Notes under the pieces: generated by a model
The model's input: only the letters and a program-made list of their open reading frames with translations
Database searches by the model: none
Told to the model about the DNA's origin: nothing
Shown here: positions 1 to 8,557 of the stretch, one piece after another
Layout: the number at the start of each line of letters is the position of its first letter
Numbering within the stretch: position 1 is the stretch's first letter
Made by a program: the position numbers and the translations under genes
Source of the DNA: an uncultured PS1 clade bacterium
GTDB lineage: Bacteria; Pseudomonadota; Alphaproteobacteria; RS24
DNA: 39,387 bases
Direction of reading: 5' to 3'
Assembly: GCA_902624095.1 (NCBI GenBank)
Contig: CACNWB010000016.1
Location: 1 to 39,387, forward strand

Positions 1-1
1 A

Positions 2-844
2 GCCGCCGCCCGCACGCAGGCCCGCATTGACAGCGGCCGTCAAACCGTCGTCGGGGTGAACAAATTTCGGCTGGAAGACGAACCGCCCGTCGATGTGCTG
101 AAAGTAGACAATTCCGCCGTGCGTACCGCCCAGATTGACCGGCTGAAAACCTTGCGCGAAACGCGCGACGAAAAAGAAACGCGCGCCGCGCTGGATGCAT
201 TGACCAATGCAGCAGGCGCGCAAAGCGGAAACCTGATGGCGCTTGCCATTGATGCGGCCCGCGCCAAGGCAACCGTTGGCGAAATATCGGCAGCCCTTGA
301 GACCGTCTACAACCGGCACGAGGCCAAGCCACAGGTTATTTCCGATGTCTATCGGGATGATTTCGGCAAAACCGATCCAGCAATCGTCAAAATCACAAAT
401 ATGATTGAACGCTTCGCGGCCCGCGAGGGCCGCGCACCGTCAATCTACCTTGCCAAAATGGGACAGGACGGCCATGACCGCGGCCAAAAAGTGGTCGCCA
501 CGGCCTTTGCCGACCTGGGCTTTGAAGTGCATACGGGCCCCCTGTTTCAAACCCCCGAAGAAGCCGCAAAGGATGCGATTGCATCTGGCGCGCATATTGT
601 CGGTGTAAGCTCGCTGGCCGCCGGACATCTGACTTTGGTTCCCGAATTGCGCGCCGCACTCAGCGCGCATGAACGCGAAGAAATGATGGTGATTGTCGGC
701 GGCGTAATCCCACCGCAGGATTTTGACGCCCTGCGCGATGCCGGGGCCAAGGCAATTTTCCCGCCGGGCACGGTTATTCCTGAAGCCGCGGTCGAACTTA
801 TCACGGCGCTGACCGCACATCTCGGCCATAATGAGGCCGCCTAA
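2..844 (+). CDS. scpA: Methylmalonyl-CoA mutase, C-terminal part (5' end outside window)
   Basis: Adenosylcobalamin-dependent isomerisation of methylmalonyl-CoA and succinyl-CoA, the last step of propionyl-CoA use. The open frame runs in from the left edge, and 280 residues are visible; the GTG at 56 lies inside the conserved VVGVNKF stretch and is not a start. The visible part holds the end of the substrate barrel and the whole cobalamin-binding domain: DGHDRG with the base-off cobalt ligand His (codon 473-475), then GVSSLAAGH, then IVGG. No frameshift is seen. The gene ends one base from the stop of the convergent tesB. The small subunit or a MeaB chaperone, if present, would lie to the left. 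The identification is near certain. Confidence 0.96.
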   Translation, partial: AAARTQARIDSGRQTVVGVNKFRLEDEPPVDVLKVDNSAVRTAQIDRLKTLRETRDEKETRAALDALTNAAGAQSGNLMALAIDAARAKATVGEISAALETVYNRHEAKPQVISDVYRDDFGKTDPAIVKITNMIERFAAREGRAPSIYLAKMGQDGHDRGQKVVATAFADLGFEVHTGPLFQTPEEAAKDAIASGAHIVGVSSLAAGHLTLVPELRAALSAHEREEMMVIVGGVIPPQDFDALRDAGAKAIFPPGTVIPEAAVELITALTAHLGHNEAA

Positions 845-845
845 A

Positions 846-1706
846 TCAATCGTGAAGCCGGATTAGGCCTTCCTGCGACATGGAACAAACCAATGTGCCA
901 TCGCGGGTGAACACATGGCCAAAATTGAGCCCGCGTCCACCTGATGAAGCAGGAGAGCTTTGCGTGTAAAGCATCCAGTCATCGGCGCGGAATGGGCGGT
1001 GAAACCACATGGCATGGTCAAGACTGGCAATTTGGGTATTCGGGTTCAGATAATTTACCCCATGCGGGCGCAGGCAGGTATCGAGCAGGGTCATGTCGGA
1101 CATATAGGCCAGCACACATTGGTGAATGCCCAAGTCCTTCGGCATGCCCGCATCGCTCGCCTTGAACCAAAGTTGCTGAACCGGCTCTGTTTTCTCAGGT
1201 GCCAGCAGATCCAGCGGCTGCACATGACGAATTTCGACAGGCCGTTTACGGGTAAATATATCGCGCACTTCTTCCGGCAATTTTTCAGCCAATTCCAACC
1301 GCCGTTCGCGTTCCGGTTGCAAATCTTCGGGCGACGGCACGTCTGGCATTTCCACCTGATGCGCCAGCCCGTCTTCCTGACGTTGAAAGCTCGCCGCCAA
1401 ATTGAAAATCTGTTTGCCGTGTTGAATGGCCGTCACCCGCCGGCTCTTGAAACTTTTGCCATCGCGCGCACGGTCTACCTCGTAAACAATCGGCACGCTT
1501 GGATCACCGGGACGCAAAAAATAAGCATGCAGCGAATGGCACACCACATCCTCCACCGTGCGCGATGCGGCTACCAGCGCCTGCCCGATCACCTGGCCGC
1601 CGAATACGCGCTGCCAACTGTCATCGGGACTGTGGCCGCGAAACAGATTCACCTCAATCTGCTCAAGATCAAGCAGATCGATCAATTCATGTAATTGTTC
1701 TGTCAT
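846..1706 (-). CDS. tesB: Acyl-CoA thioesterase II
   Basis: Cytosolic hydrolysis of medium- and long-chain acyl-CoA to free fatty acid and CoA. The 286 residues match the family length and have the double hot-dog layout. The first half contains FGGQVIGQAL, and the second half SLDHAMWFHRPF, with the catalytic Asp. A Gln at residue 278 (in SQEGL) corresponds to the family catalytic Gln; the third catalytic position appears to be Ser (SPASSGGRG) instead of the Thr of E. coli TesB. The ATG at 1706 lies two bases after the stop of the GST gene, so the two are probably co-transcribed leftward. Its 3' end faces the mutase gene across one base. Confidence 0.95.
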   Translation of the reverse strand: MTEQLHELIDLLDLEQIEVNLFRGHSPDDSWQRVFGGQVIGQALVAASRTVEDVVCHSLHAYFLRPGDPSVPIVYEVDRARDGKSFKSRRVTAIQHGKQIFNLAASFQRQEDGLAHQVEMPDVPSPEDLQPERERRLELAEKLPEEVRDIFTRKRPVEIRHVQPLDLLAPEKTEPVQQLWFKASDAGMPKDLGIHQCVLAYMSDMTLLDTCLRPHGVNYLNPNTQIASLDHAMWFHRPFRADDWMLYTQSSPASSGGRGLNFGHVFTRDGTLVCSMSQEGLIRLHD

Positions 1707-1708
1707 TC

Positions 1709-2470
1709 TTACTTAGCGCGTTGATTAAAAAGTATTTTTCTTGCCTTTGCAGATTCTTTGGTATTGTCCCCAAGCGTGCCACGCCGCAAGTCCAATCCAA
1801 GCGCAAATCCGCGTTTCACCGCTGGCCTGTCGCCCATGCGCTCGAACCATTTCTTGAGATGCGGGAAATCTTCCAGTTTCTGCCCTTGGTTTTTATACGG
1901 CACAACCCAGCCCCAAATCGCCATGTCGGCAATTGAATAGCGTCCGGTCACAAAGTCTTTGCCACGCAACTGTTTGTTCAGAACACCATAGAGCCGGTTA
2001 ACCTCATTGGTATAACGCTTAACCGCATAGGGCAATTTTTTCGGAGTATATTTGCGGAAGTGATGGGCCTGCCCCGCCATTGGGCCCAAGCCGCCCATCT
2101 GCCAGAACAGCCATTGGTCAACCTCGGCGCGGGCGCGCTCATTGCTTGGATAAAATTTTCCGGTCTTGCGACCCAGATATTGCAAAATGGCGCCCGACTC
2201 AAATATCGAAATGGGCTTGTTGCCCGGCCCCGTCGGATCGACAATTGCAGGCATGCGATTATTTGGCGCGATTTTCAAAAAACTGCGTTTGAACTGGTCG
2301 CCTAAGCCAATATTAACCGGCTTCAATGTGTACGGCAGGCCGCACTCTTCCAGCATAATCGAAACTTTCCAGCCATTTGGCGTTGGCCAGTAATACAGCT
2401 CAATCGCCTTTTGCTTCTTGTTGGATGCGGTTTTTGTTTTCTTGGAAGGTGACGGTTTTTTATCAGCCAT
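1709..2470 (-). CDS. Glutathione S-transferase, YfcG/YghU-like
   Basis: A cytosolic glutathione transferase or disulfide-bond oxidoreductase of 253 residues. The thioredoxin-like N-terminal domain starts near residue 23 (ELYYWPTPNGWKV) and continues through NNRMPAIVDP and the glutathione-binding FESGAILQYL. The all-helical C-terminal domain follows, with WLFWQMGGLGPMAGQ typical of the Nu-class/YfcG type. The first 21 residues form a tail with eight lysines that is not part of the fold; no other start lies between it and the domain. The ATG at 2470 is preceded by AAGGA about 6 bases upstream. A 5-bp inverted repeat (TGCCG at 2491-2495, CGGCA at 2501-2505) sits in its leader. The physiological substrate cannot be read from the sequence. 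Confidence 0.9.
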   Translation of the reverse strand: MADKKPSPSKKTKTASNKKQKAIELYYWPTPNGWKVSIMLEECGLPYTLKPVNIGLGDQFKRSFLKIAPNNRMPAIVDPTGPGNKPISIFESGAILQYLGRKTGKFYPSNERARAEVDQWLFWQMGGLGPMAGQAHHFRKYTPKKLPYAVKRYTNEVNRLYGVLNKQLRGKDFVTGRYSIADMAIWGWVVPYKNQGQKLEDFPHLKKWFERMGDRPAVKRGFALGLDLRRGTLGDNTKESAKARKILFNQRAK

Positions 2471-2585
2471 TTTAAATCCTTGATGTGCGGTGCCGGTAGA
2501 CGGCAGATTTCGAGTGGAACGCAGGCGTAGAATACGAGCTATACTTTAACAAGTCTGATGATGCATCCAAGAAGTTTTAGAGACA

Positions 2586-2951
2586 CTAGGCTTTTTTGAA
2601 TTTTCCCACCTTGGCGCGATAAGCTGCATCTACGGAAGCGTGCAACCAATTGACCAGCGCATCGGGGTCATCGAGCAGTTCTTCAGGCAATTCCCAAAAC
2701 GACATGGCAATTGCCTTACCCGCGTTTTTGCCCGATTGCGGCTTGAAGTGGAACCGATCGGCACCAGCCTCTTCGAACATTTCCTGATTGATGGCATCAG
2801 CCTTCAGATAAAGCATCTCATTGGAGATCAGCGCAAACATCACATCGCGATAATAAACTCCCGCGCCGCCAAACATATGCTTGATTTCAACCGATCCGAG
2901 CGGTTCAAAAATTTCTTCGACAAAGGCCTTATATTCGCTGCTAACAGCCAC
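2586..2951 (-). CDS. TfoX/Sxy N-terminal domain protein
   Basis: A small protein of 121 residues made of the TfoX N-terminal domain alone. Seen are the opening helix (EYKAFVEEIFEPLG), the hallmark IKHMFGGAGVYYRD, and the later YLKADAIN and MSFWELPEEL segments. Gammaproteobacterial Sxy/TfoX, which has an added C-terminal domain, is a competence co-regulator; single-domain versions in other bacteria have no settled role, so no function is assigned. The start is GTG at 2951, directly abutting the TGA of sufA with no spacer, so translation is probably coupled. It is the last gene of the Fe-S operon. Whether it takes part in Fe-S biology is unknown. Confidence 0.88.
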   Translation of the reverse strand: MAVSSEYKAFVEEIFEPLGSVEIKHMFGGAGVYYRDVMFALISNEMLYLKADAINQEMFEEAGADRFHFKPQSGKNAGKAIAMSFWELPEELLDDPDALVNWLHASVDAAYRAKVGKFKKA

Positions 2952-3320
2952 TCAACGTGCGCTTGCGGGCACGATGGTCACGCTTTCGCCGCAACCGCAT
3001 GCATCCGTCTGATTGGGGTTGTTGAAAATGAACCCCGACGACATGACGCCCTCTTCATAATCCATTTCGGTACCGAGCAAAAACAAGACAGCCTTAGGCT
3101 CGATTAAAATCATGACGCCCTTATCCTCGACCACTTCGTCTAGCGGATCGCGCGCATCGGCATAGTCCATCGTGTATTCCATGCCCGCACAGCCGCCATT
3201 TTTAACACCGAGCCTTACGCCAATTTTCGGCGTTTCGGCGCGCGACATAATATGCTTGATGCGCTCCGCCGCGCGGTCGGTCAAACTAATGGCTTTTGGA
3301 ATTTCGTATTTTTGCGTCAT
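2952..3320 (-). CDS. sufA: A-type Fe-S carrier protein (HesB/IscA family)
   Basis: A-type scaffold or carrier that accepts clusters from SufBCD and passes them to client proteins in the cytosol. The 122 residues match the family, and the three ligand cysteines are present: Cys44 in NGGCAGMEY, and Cys108 and Cys110 in the C-terminal ACGCGES. FIFNNPN precedes the last pair, as is typical. The ATG at 3320 lies 29 bases after sufT. Its position at the end of a sufBCDS operon supports SufA over IscA or ErpA, although the family alone does not separate them. Confidence 0.94.
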   Translation of the reverse strand: MTQKYEIPKAISLTDRAAERIKHIMSRAETPKIGVRLGVKNGGCAGMEYTMDYADARDPLDEVVEDKGVMILIEPKAVLFLLGTEMDYEEGVMSSGFIFNNPNQTDACGCGESVTIVPASAR

Positions 3321-3349
3321 TTGCTTCCAAAAATCTAAAACATCAAAAT

Positions 3350-3796
3350 TTAGAACATGTTGAGCGCCACACGCGCCTCATCCGACATTCGGCTTGGGTC
3401 CCATGGCGGCTCGAACACCATATTTACCACGACATCGCCCACGCCGTCCACCGACCGCACGGCATCCTCAACCCAGCGCGGCATGTGTTCGGCAACCGGA
3501 CAACCCGGTGCCGTGAGCGTCATATCGACGGTCACGTCGCGCGCGTCGCTAACATCGACGCGGTAAATCAGGCCCAACTCATATACATCGACCGGAATTT
3601 CAGGGTCGTAAACGCTTTTGAGTGCGCCGACCAGATCATCTGTAAGCGCGGCCATTTCCGGCGTCAATTCACCTTCATCTGGGCTCGATGCCGTAGTCGC
3701 GGCTGGAAACGCGTCAGGTTGATCCGCGCCTCCTTCCGGCACAGGACCCGTGTCGATAATCGGCATATCGTCTTTTTTGTCGTCAGTATCTGTCAC
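3350..3796 (-). CDS. sufT: Fe-S assembly protein SufT (MIP18/DUF59 family)
   Basis: Auxiliary factor in Fe-S protein maturation. The DUF59 domain occupies about residues 50-148: LKSVYDPEIPVDVYELGLIY, then TLTAPGCPVAEHM with the conserved Cys, then the VFEPPWDPSRMSDEAR ending. The first 45 residues are acidic and proline/alanine-rich and look disordered. The start is GTG at 3796, preceded by a G-rich ribosome-binding stretch and 8 bases after the stop of sufS. The length of 148 is longer than the bare domain because of the tail. Family membership and position in the suf operon make the assignment firm; the exact biochemical step is not established even in studied relatives. Confidence 0.93.
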   Translation of the reverse strand: MTDTDDKKDDMPIIDTGPVPEGGADQPDAFPAATTASSPDEGELTPEMAALTDDLVGALKSVYDPEIPVDVYELGLIYRVDVSDARDVTVDMTLTAPGCPVAEHMPRWVEDAVRSVDGVGDVVVNMVFEPPWDPSRMSDEARVALNMF

Positions 3797-3804
3797 GAAA
3801 CCCC

Positions 3805-5049
3805 CTATCCGAAAAAGCCGATAGCTTTAGTGAGCGCGACGCCCAAGGCTTCAACCTCATCATGCGTATTATACACGGCAAAGGAGGCGCGCGCAGTTGC
3901 GGCTACATCAAATCTTTTCATCAAGGGCTGGGCACAATGATGCCCCGCCCGCAGCGCGACACCCGAACGGTCCATCACCATGGCGATATCGTGCGGGTGA
4001 ATGCCATCAACCATGAACGACACAATCGCCCCCTTGTCCGGCGCAGTGCCGAATATTCGCACGCGGTTGATGCTGCCAACAACATCCATTGCATGTGCGG
4101 CCAGCGCTTTTTCATGCGCGCAAATGCTCTGCCAGCCGATCGTCATCATATAATCAAGCGCCGCGCCAAGACCGATGGCCTCAACAATCGGCGGCGTGCC
4201 TGCCTCAAAACGGTGTGGCGGGTCGGCATAGGTTACCTCGTCAAGCGACACTTCTCGGATCATTTCGCCGCCACCACGATAGGGCCGCATCACCTCCAGC
4301 AATTTCGACTTGGCATATAAAACACCGATGCCGCCGGGTCCGTAAACTTTGTGACCGGAGAATACATAGAAATCAACATCCAGTGCTTGCACATCCGTCG
4401 GCAAATGTACTGCGCCCTGACACCCGTCTAGCAAAACCGGAATATTGTTGGCATGTGCTAGGTCGATTATGGTTTTTGCATCCGTCACGGTACCCAGCGC
4501 GTTTGACATTTGCGTGAGTGACACGAATTTTGTGCGCGGACCAAGCAACCCGGCATAGGCCTCCATGTCCAGCGCGCCGTCATCTGTCACCGGAACCCAT
4601 TTCAGCACCGCACCGCATTGTTCGCGCAGTAGATGCCACGGTACAATATTTGAGTGGTGCTCCATCTCCGACAAAATGATTTCATCGCCCGGTTTCAGGC
4701 GCGGCTCCAGATAGCTGTGCGCGACCAGATTAATGGCATCGGTCGCACCTCCGGTGAAAATGATCTGGGCATCGCTAGCCGCGTTCAAAAAACTCTGTAC
4801 AGTTCGGCGCGCGCCCTCAAATGCTTCAGTTGATAAATTAGATAAATAGTGTAACCCTCTGTGAACGTTTGAATATTCTGAATGAAAAACGCGTTGCATG
4901 CGGTCCGTTACCTGCACCGGTTTTTGCGCGGAAGCGGCATTGTCCAGATAGACAAGCGGCTTGCCATGCACCTCACGCGCCAGAATGGGAAAGTCCTTGC
5001 GGATGGTTTGCGGGTCGAAATCTACTGTCTTTTCCTGTGCGTCAGGCAT
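3805..5049 (-). CDS. sufS: Cysteine desulfurase SufS
   Basis: PLP enzyme that removes sulfur from cysteine and supplies persulfide for cluster assembly on SufBCD (group II, class V aminotransferase fold). Of its 414 residues the key ones are visible: His131 in EMEHHSN, which stacks on PLP, Lys234 in SGHKVYGPGG, which forms the Schiff base, and the active-site Cys372 in RAGHHCAQP. The ATG at 5049 overlaps the end of sufD by 8 bases, so translation is coupled. SufS normally needs a sulfur acceptor (SufE or SufU); none is encoded in this operon. Confidence 0.97.
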   Translation of the reverse strand: MPDAQEKTVDFDPQTIRKDFPILAREVHGKPLVYLDNAASAQKPVQVTDRMQRVFHSEYSNVHRGLHYLSNLSTEAFEGARRTVQSFLNAASDAQIIFTGGATDAINLVAHSYLEPRLKPGDEIILSEMEHHSNIVPWHLLREQCGAVLKWVPVTDDGALDMEAYAGLLGPRTKFVSLTQMSNALGTVTDAKTIIDLAHANNIPVLLDGCQGAVHLPTDVQALDVDFYVFSGHKVYGPGGIGVLYAKSKLLEVMRPYRGGGEMIREVSLDEVTYADPPHRFEAGTPPIVEAIGLGAALDYMMTIGWQSICAHEKALAAHAMDVVGSINRVRIFGTAPDKGAIVSFMVDGIHPHDIAMVMDRSGVALRAGHHCAQPLMKRFDVAATARASFAVYNTHDEVEALGVALTKAIGFFG

Positions 5050-6277
5050 CTGCCAACTCCGCGTTTACACCTTCGCCGTCATTTTCACAGCCGGGAACAT
5101 GCGCCGACACATGCGCGGCAACGCACGCGCGCAAATCTTCATTTTCAATATGCGCCAAAGGCGCCGCCAAAAATCCGGAAATAAGCATGTGGCGCGCAGC
5201 TGCCTCGTCAATTCCGCGACTGCGTAAAAAGAACAGCGCATCAGCGTCCAGTTCACCCAGCGCCGCGCCATGCGCGCACGCCACATCGTCTGCATAAATT
5301 TCCAGTTCCGGCTTGGCCGACATATGCGCGCGCTCAGACAACATCATGGCGCGCGACTGTTGCTGGGCATCAACATGCTGGGCATCGCGCGCGACCACAA
5401 CTTTTCCCTGAAACACGCCTTGTGCGGCATCGTCCAAAACAGCGTGCAGGGTTGTCAGACTGTCGGTTTTGGCTATCTCATGATTTAATTGTGAGGTCAT
5501 ATCGGCATGCATGGTGCCGTGTCCCAAAATCGCGCCATGCACATCGGCGCGCGCACCCTCACCCAACAGACGAATATGCGTTTCGTGACGCGCAAGATTG
5601 CCACCTGTCACAAAGGTAACAGCGCAAAACGCACCATCGCCATTGAGACTCACACGCGTCAGGCCGACATGATGCCCCGCCGATTGAATGCGCACCAAGA
5701 GCGCGCGCGCGCCGGGGTCCACCTCAACATCCAATACGGCATTGGTATATCCATTGGCTTGCAAGTTTTCAATGAGCGTCACCGTGCCGCGCTTGACCTT
5801 TATGGTGTGACGCAAGTGCGCATTTTCATCGCCGCGTGTTAACAGCTCCACCGCTTGATTCGGCGTGCCATCGATCGTTATGACCGCGCCATCTTGCGCC
5901 AGGGCCAAATTAAACGCCGCCATATCATTGTCCGATGCGTCGCCTACATGGTTGCGGGCGCCACTGGCCAGCGCGTGAGCCAAGCTCTCAATGGTTACGC
6001 AGTCATCGCCAGCGGGCTCATCAATCAGAAGGCCGTTCTCAAACACCATTTGCAAAGGCGCAAGCGCGTTTGCATCAAAGGCATTGGCCCGCACGGGCAC
6101 CGCATCGTTTTGTTTCAGCAGGCGCGCAAGGTCGGTATAGTGCCAGCCTTCGTTGCGGCGGGTTGGCAGGCCGGTCTGTTCAGCGCGGGCCAAAGCCGAC
6201 CTGCGCGCTTGCAAGACTTCCGCCCCGCCGGGCAAACGTTCGTGTATAGTCTCGAAATGTGCTGTCGCATCAAGCAT
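5042..6277 (-). CDS. sufD: Fe-S cluster assembly protein SufD
   Basis: Structural partner of SufB in the SufBC2D scaffold. The chosen start, ATG at 6277 (MLDATAHFE), overlaps the sufC stop by 8 bases and gives 411 residues, close to the family size. The frame is open to an ATG at 6394 inside sufC, and another ATG lies at 6295, but those extensions do not look like SufD. Seen are RRNEGWHYTDLARLL near the N terminus, the beta-helix core (DAQHVDAQQQSRAMML), and the C-terminal CAHGAALGELD with the His used in cluster assembly, followed by the helical SRGIDEAAARHMLISGF. Confidence 0.94.
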   Translation of the reverse strand: MLDATAHFETIHERLPGGAEVLQARRSALARAEQTGLPTRRNEGWHYTDLARLLKQNDAVPVRANAFDANALAPLQMVFENGLLIDEPAGDDCVTIESLAHALASGARNHVGDASDNDMAAFNLALAQDGAVITIDGTPNQAVELLTRGDENAHLRHTIKVKRGTVTLIENLQANGYTNAVLDVEVDPGARALLVRIQSAGHHVGLTRVSLNGDGAFCAVTFVTGGNLARHETHIRLLGEGARADVHGAILGHGTMHADMTSQLNHEIAKTDSLTTLHAVLDDAAQGVFQGKVVVARDAQHVDAQQQSRAMMLSERAHMSAKPELEIYADDVACAHGAALGELDADALFFLRSRGIDEAAARHMLISGFLAAPLAHIENEDLRACVAAHVSAHVPGCENDGEGVNAELADA

Positions 6278-7061
6278 GCGCGGCCCCCACTTCATTGCCC
6301 TGTCCGCCGGTTTCCGCGCCCAGATAGGCACCATAACCGGAGCGTTCAAGTTCTTCTGCCAATTCGGGGCCACCCGAGCGCACAATGCGCCCATGCACCA
6401 TCACATGCACGAAATCCGGCTTGATAAAATCCAACAGCCGCTGATAATGCGTAATGACCAGCATGCCTCGAGCGTCACTGCGCATCGCGTTCACACCATC
6501 GGCAACGGTTTGCAGCGCATCAATATCAAGGCCGCTATCGGTTTCGTCGAGAATTGCGAGACGCGGCTCAAGCACTGCCATTTGCAGCACTTCATTGCGC
6601 TTCTTCTCCCCGCCCGAAAACCCGACATTCAAAGGCCGCTTGAGCATGTCGTCATCCACGCCCATAGCGCGGGATTTTTCGCGCACCATACGCAAAAAAC
6701 TGGCGGGGTCCATTTCGTCTTCGCCGCGTCCGCGCCGCACCGCATTCAGCGCCGTGCGCAAAAAGGTCATATTGGTAACGCCGGGAATTTCCAACGGATA
6801 TTGAAACGCCAAAAACATGCCGGCAATGGCCCGGGCTTCTGGCTCCATATCCAGCAAATCGGCGCCGTCAAACCGCACATTACCATTTTGAGCTTCATAA
6901 CCATCGCGCCCGGCCAGTAAGTAGGAAAGGGTCGATTTGCCCGAACCGTTCGGCCCCATAATCGCATGTACCTCGCCCGCCTGAATCGTCAGGTCGAAAC
7001 CGTTAAGAATGGCCTTGTCGTCAACACCGGCGTGCAGATTTTCAATTTCCAGTAAAGCCAT
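6270..7061 (-). CDS. sufC: Fe-S assembly ATPase SufC
   Basis: Cytosolic ABC-type ATPase of the SufBCD complex; ATP binding drives the shape change that lets the SufB-SufD interface take up a cluster. In 263 residues: Walker A GPNGSGKST (36-44), Q-loop FQYP near 86-89, the SufC-type signature FSGGEKKR (148-155), Walker B LAILDET with the DSGLD D-loop (168-180), and the switch His in VITHY near 205. There is no membrane segment, as expected. The ATG at 7061 shares one base with the TAA of sufB (TAATG), and its 3' end overlaps sufD. Confidence 0.97.
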   Translation of the reverse strand: MALLEIENLHAGVDDKAILNGFDLTIQAGEVHAIMGPNGSGKSTLSYLLAGRDGYEAQNGNVRFDGADLLDMEPEARAIAGMFLAFQYPLEIPGVTNMTFLRTALNAVRRGRGEDEMDPASFLRMVREKSRAMGVDDDMLKRPLNVGFSGGEKKRNEVLQMAVLEPRLAILDETDSGLDIDALQTVADGVNAMRSDARGMLVITHYQRLLDFIKPDFVHVMVHGRIVRSGGPELAEELERSGYGAYLGAETGGQGNEVGAAHA

Positions 7062-8542
7062 TATCCAACACTTCCTTCCAGCGATATGCCGACGAGTTTT
7101 TGCGCTTCCACGGCAAATTCCATCGGCAGATTTTGCAAAACGTCACGGCAAAAGCCGTTCACAATCAACGCCACGGCCTCTTCCGGATCAAGCCCGCGCT
7201 GGCGGCAATAAAACATCTGATCGCCGCTGATTTTCGAGGTCGTTGCCTCATGCTCCAGTACCGCGGAGATATTTTTGGCCTCAATATAAGGCACGGTATG
7301 GGCCGCACATTTATCGCCAATCAGCAGGCTGTCACATTGTGTGAAATTGCGCGCATTGGCCGCTTTGGGATGCACGCTCACCTGCCCCCTATAGGCATTT
7401 GACGACCGTCCTGCTGAAATGCCCTTGGAAATGATTTTGCTCGACGTATTGCGCCCCAGATGCAGCATTTTTGTGCCGCTATCGACCTGTTGCAGATTAT
7501 TCGAAATGGCAATCGAATAAAATTCACCGACCGTTTCATCGCCCCGCAAAATGCAGGAGGGATATTTCCACGTAACCGCCGAACCGGTCTCTACCTGTGT
7601 CCAGCTAATCCGCGCGCGCGCCTCGCGACAATCGCCGCGCTTGGTCACGAAATTATATATGCCGCCCCTGCCGTCAGCATCACCCGGGTACCAGTTCTGC
7701 ACGGTGGAGTACTTAATTTCTGCATCCTCCAGCGCGACCAATTCCACCACGGCGGCGTGTAACTGATTTTCATCGCGCATTGGTGCTGTGCAGCCCTCGA
7801 GATAGCTGACATAACTGCCGCGGTCGGCAATAACAAGCGTGCGCTCAAATTGGCCGGTATTAGCTTCATTGATGCGGAAATAGGTCGACAGTTCCATCGG
7901 GCAGCGCACACCCGGCGGGATGTAGACAAATGAGCCGTCGGAGAACACCGCCGAGTTGAGCGCGGCGAAATAATTATCTGATTGCGGTACTACCGAACCT
8001 AGATATTTACGCACCAGATCGGGGTGGTTTTTCACGGCCTCGGAAAACGAGCAAAAAATAACCCCCGCTTTTGCTAATTCTTCGCGGAAGGTGGTACCCA
8101 CCGACACGCTATCAAATACGGCATCGACGGCGACTTTTCGCACACCCGCCAGAACTTCCTGCTCCTGCAGCGGAATGCCCAGCTTTTCGTATGTCCGCAA
8201 CAATTCAGGGTCAACTTCATCAAGGCTTTTGGGCCCGTCTTCCATGCTTTTGGGCGCCGCGTAATAGCACAAATCCTGATAATCGATTTTGGGATAATCG
8301 ACATGCGCCCAGTCCGGCTCCTGCATAGTTTGCCAGCGCTCAAAAGCATCCAACCGCCACTCGAGCAACCATTCCGGTTCTCCCTTTTTGGCGGAAATGA
8401 ACCGGATGATATCGGCGTTCAGACCATTGGGTGCTTTGTCGGCGTCAATGTCGGTGGTGAAGCCATACTTATAGTTTTCACCGCCGAAATTTGCGACCTG
8501 GTCGACCGTTTCGCGGTCAATGCCTGTTTTTGCTTCGCTCAT
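7061..8542 (-). CDS. sufB: Fe-S cluster assembly scaffold SufB
   Basis: Main scaffold of the SufBC2D complex, on which nascent clusters are built. The 493 residues match the family. Seen are the N-terminal region with [14 protein letters not shown], the beta-helix core with [18 protein letters not shown], and the C-terminal part with [32 protein letters not shown] and [10 protein letters not shown]. Cysteines suited to persulfide transfer and cluster binding are retained. It starts 15 bases after the IscS-like gene and is joined to sufC through TAATG. Confidence 0.97.
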   Translation of the reverse strand: MSEAKTGIDRETVDQVANFGGENYKYGFTTDIDADKAPNGLNADIIRFISAKKGEPEWLLEWRLDAFERWQTMQEPDWAHVDYPKIDYQDLCYYAAPKSMEDGPKSLDEVDPELLRTYEKLGIPLQEQEVLAGVRKVAVDAVFDSVSVGTTFREELAKAGVIFCSFSEAVKNHPDLVRKYLGSVVPQSDNYFAALNSAVFSDGSFVYIPPGVRCPMELSTYFRINEANTGQFERTLVIADRGSYVSYLEGCTAPMRDENQLHAAVVELVALEDAEIKYSTVQNWYPGDADGRGGIYNFVTKRGDCREARARISWTQVETGSAVTWKYPSCILRGDETVGEFYSIAISNNLQQVDSGTKMLHLGRNTSSKIISKGISAGRSSNAYRGQVSVHPKAANARNFTQCDSLLIGDKCAAHTVPYIEAKNISAVLEHEATTSKISGDQMFYCRQRGLDPEEAVALIVNGFCRDVLQNLPMEFAVEAQKLVGISLEGSVG

Positions 8543-8557
8543 CGATTTTGCCTAACC

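Noticed and set aside
960-1694. A 244-codon plus-strand frame inside tesB.
   Set aside because: It is the antisense shadow of a complete thioesterase gene, without domain features.
6278-6394. A longer SufD starting inside sufC.
   Set aside because: The extra 39 residues are not SufD-like and would overlap sufC by over 120 bases; ATG 6277 gives a normal protein and a normal overlap.
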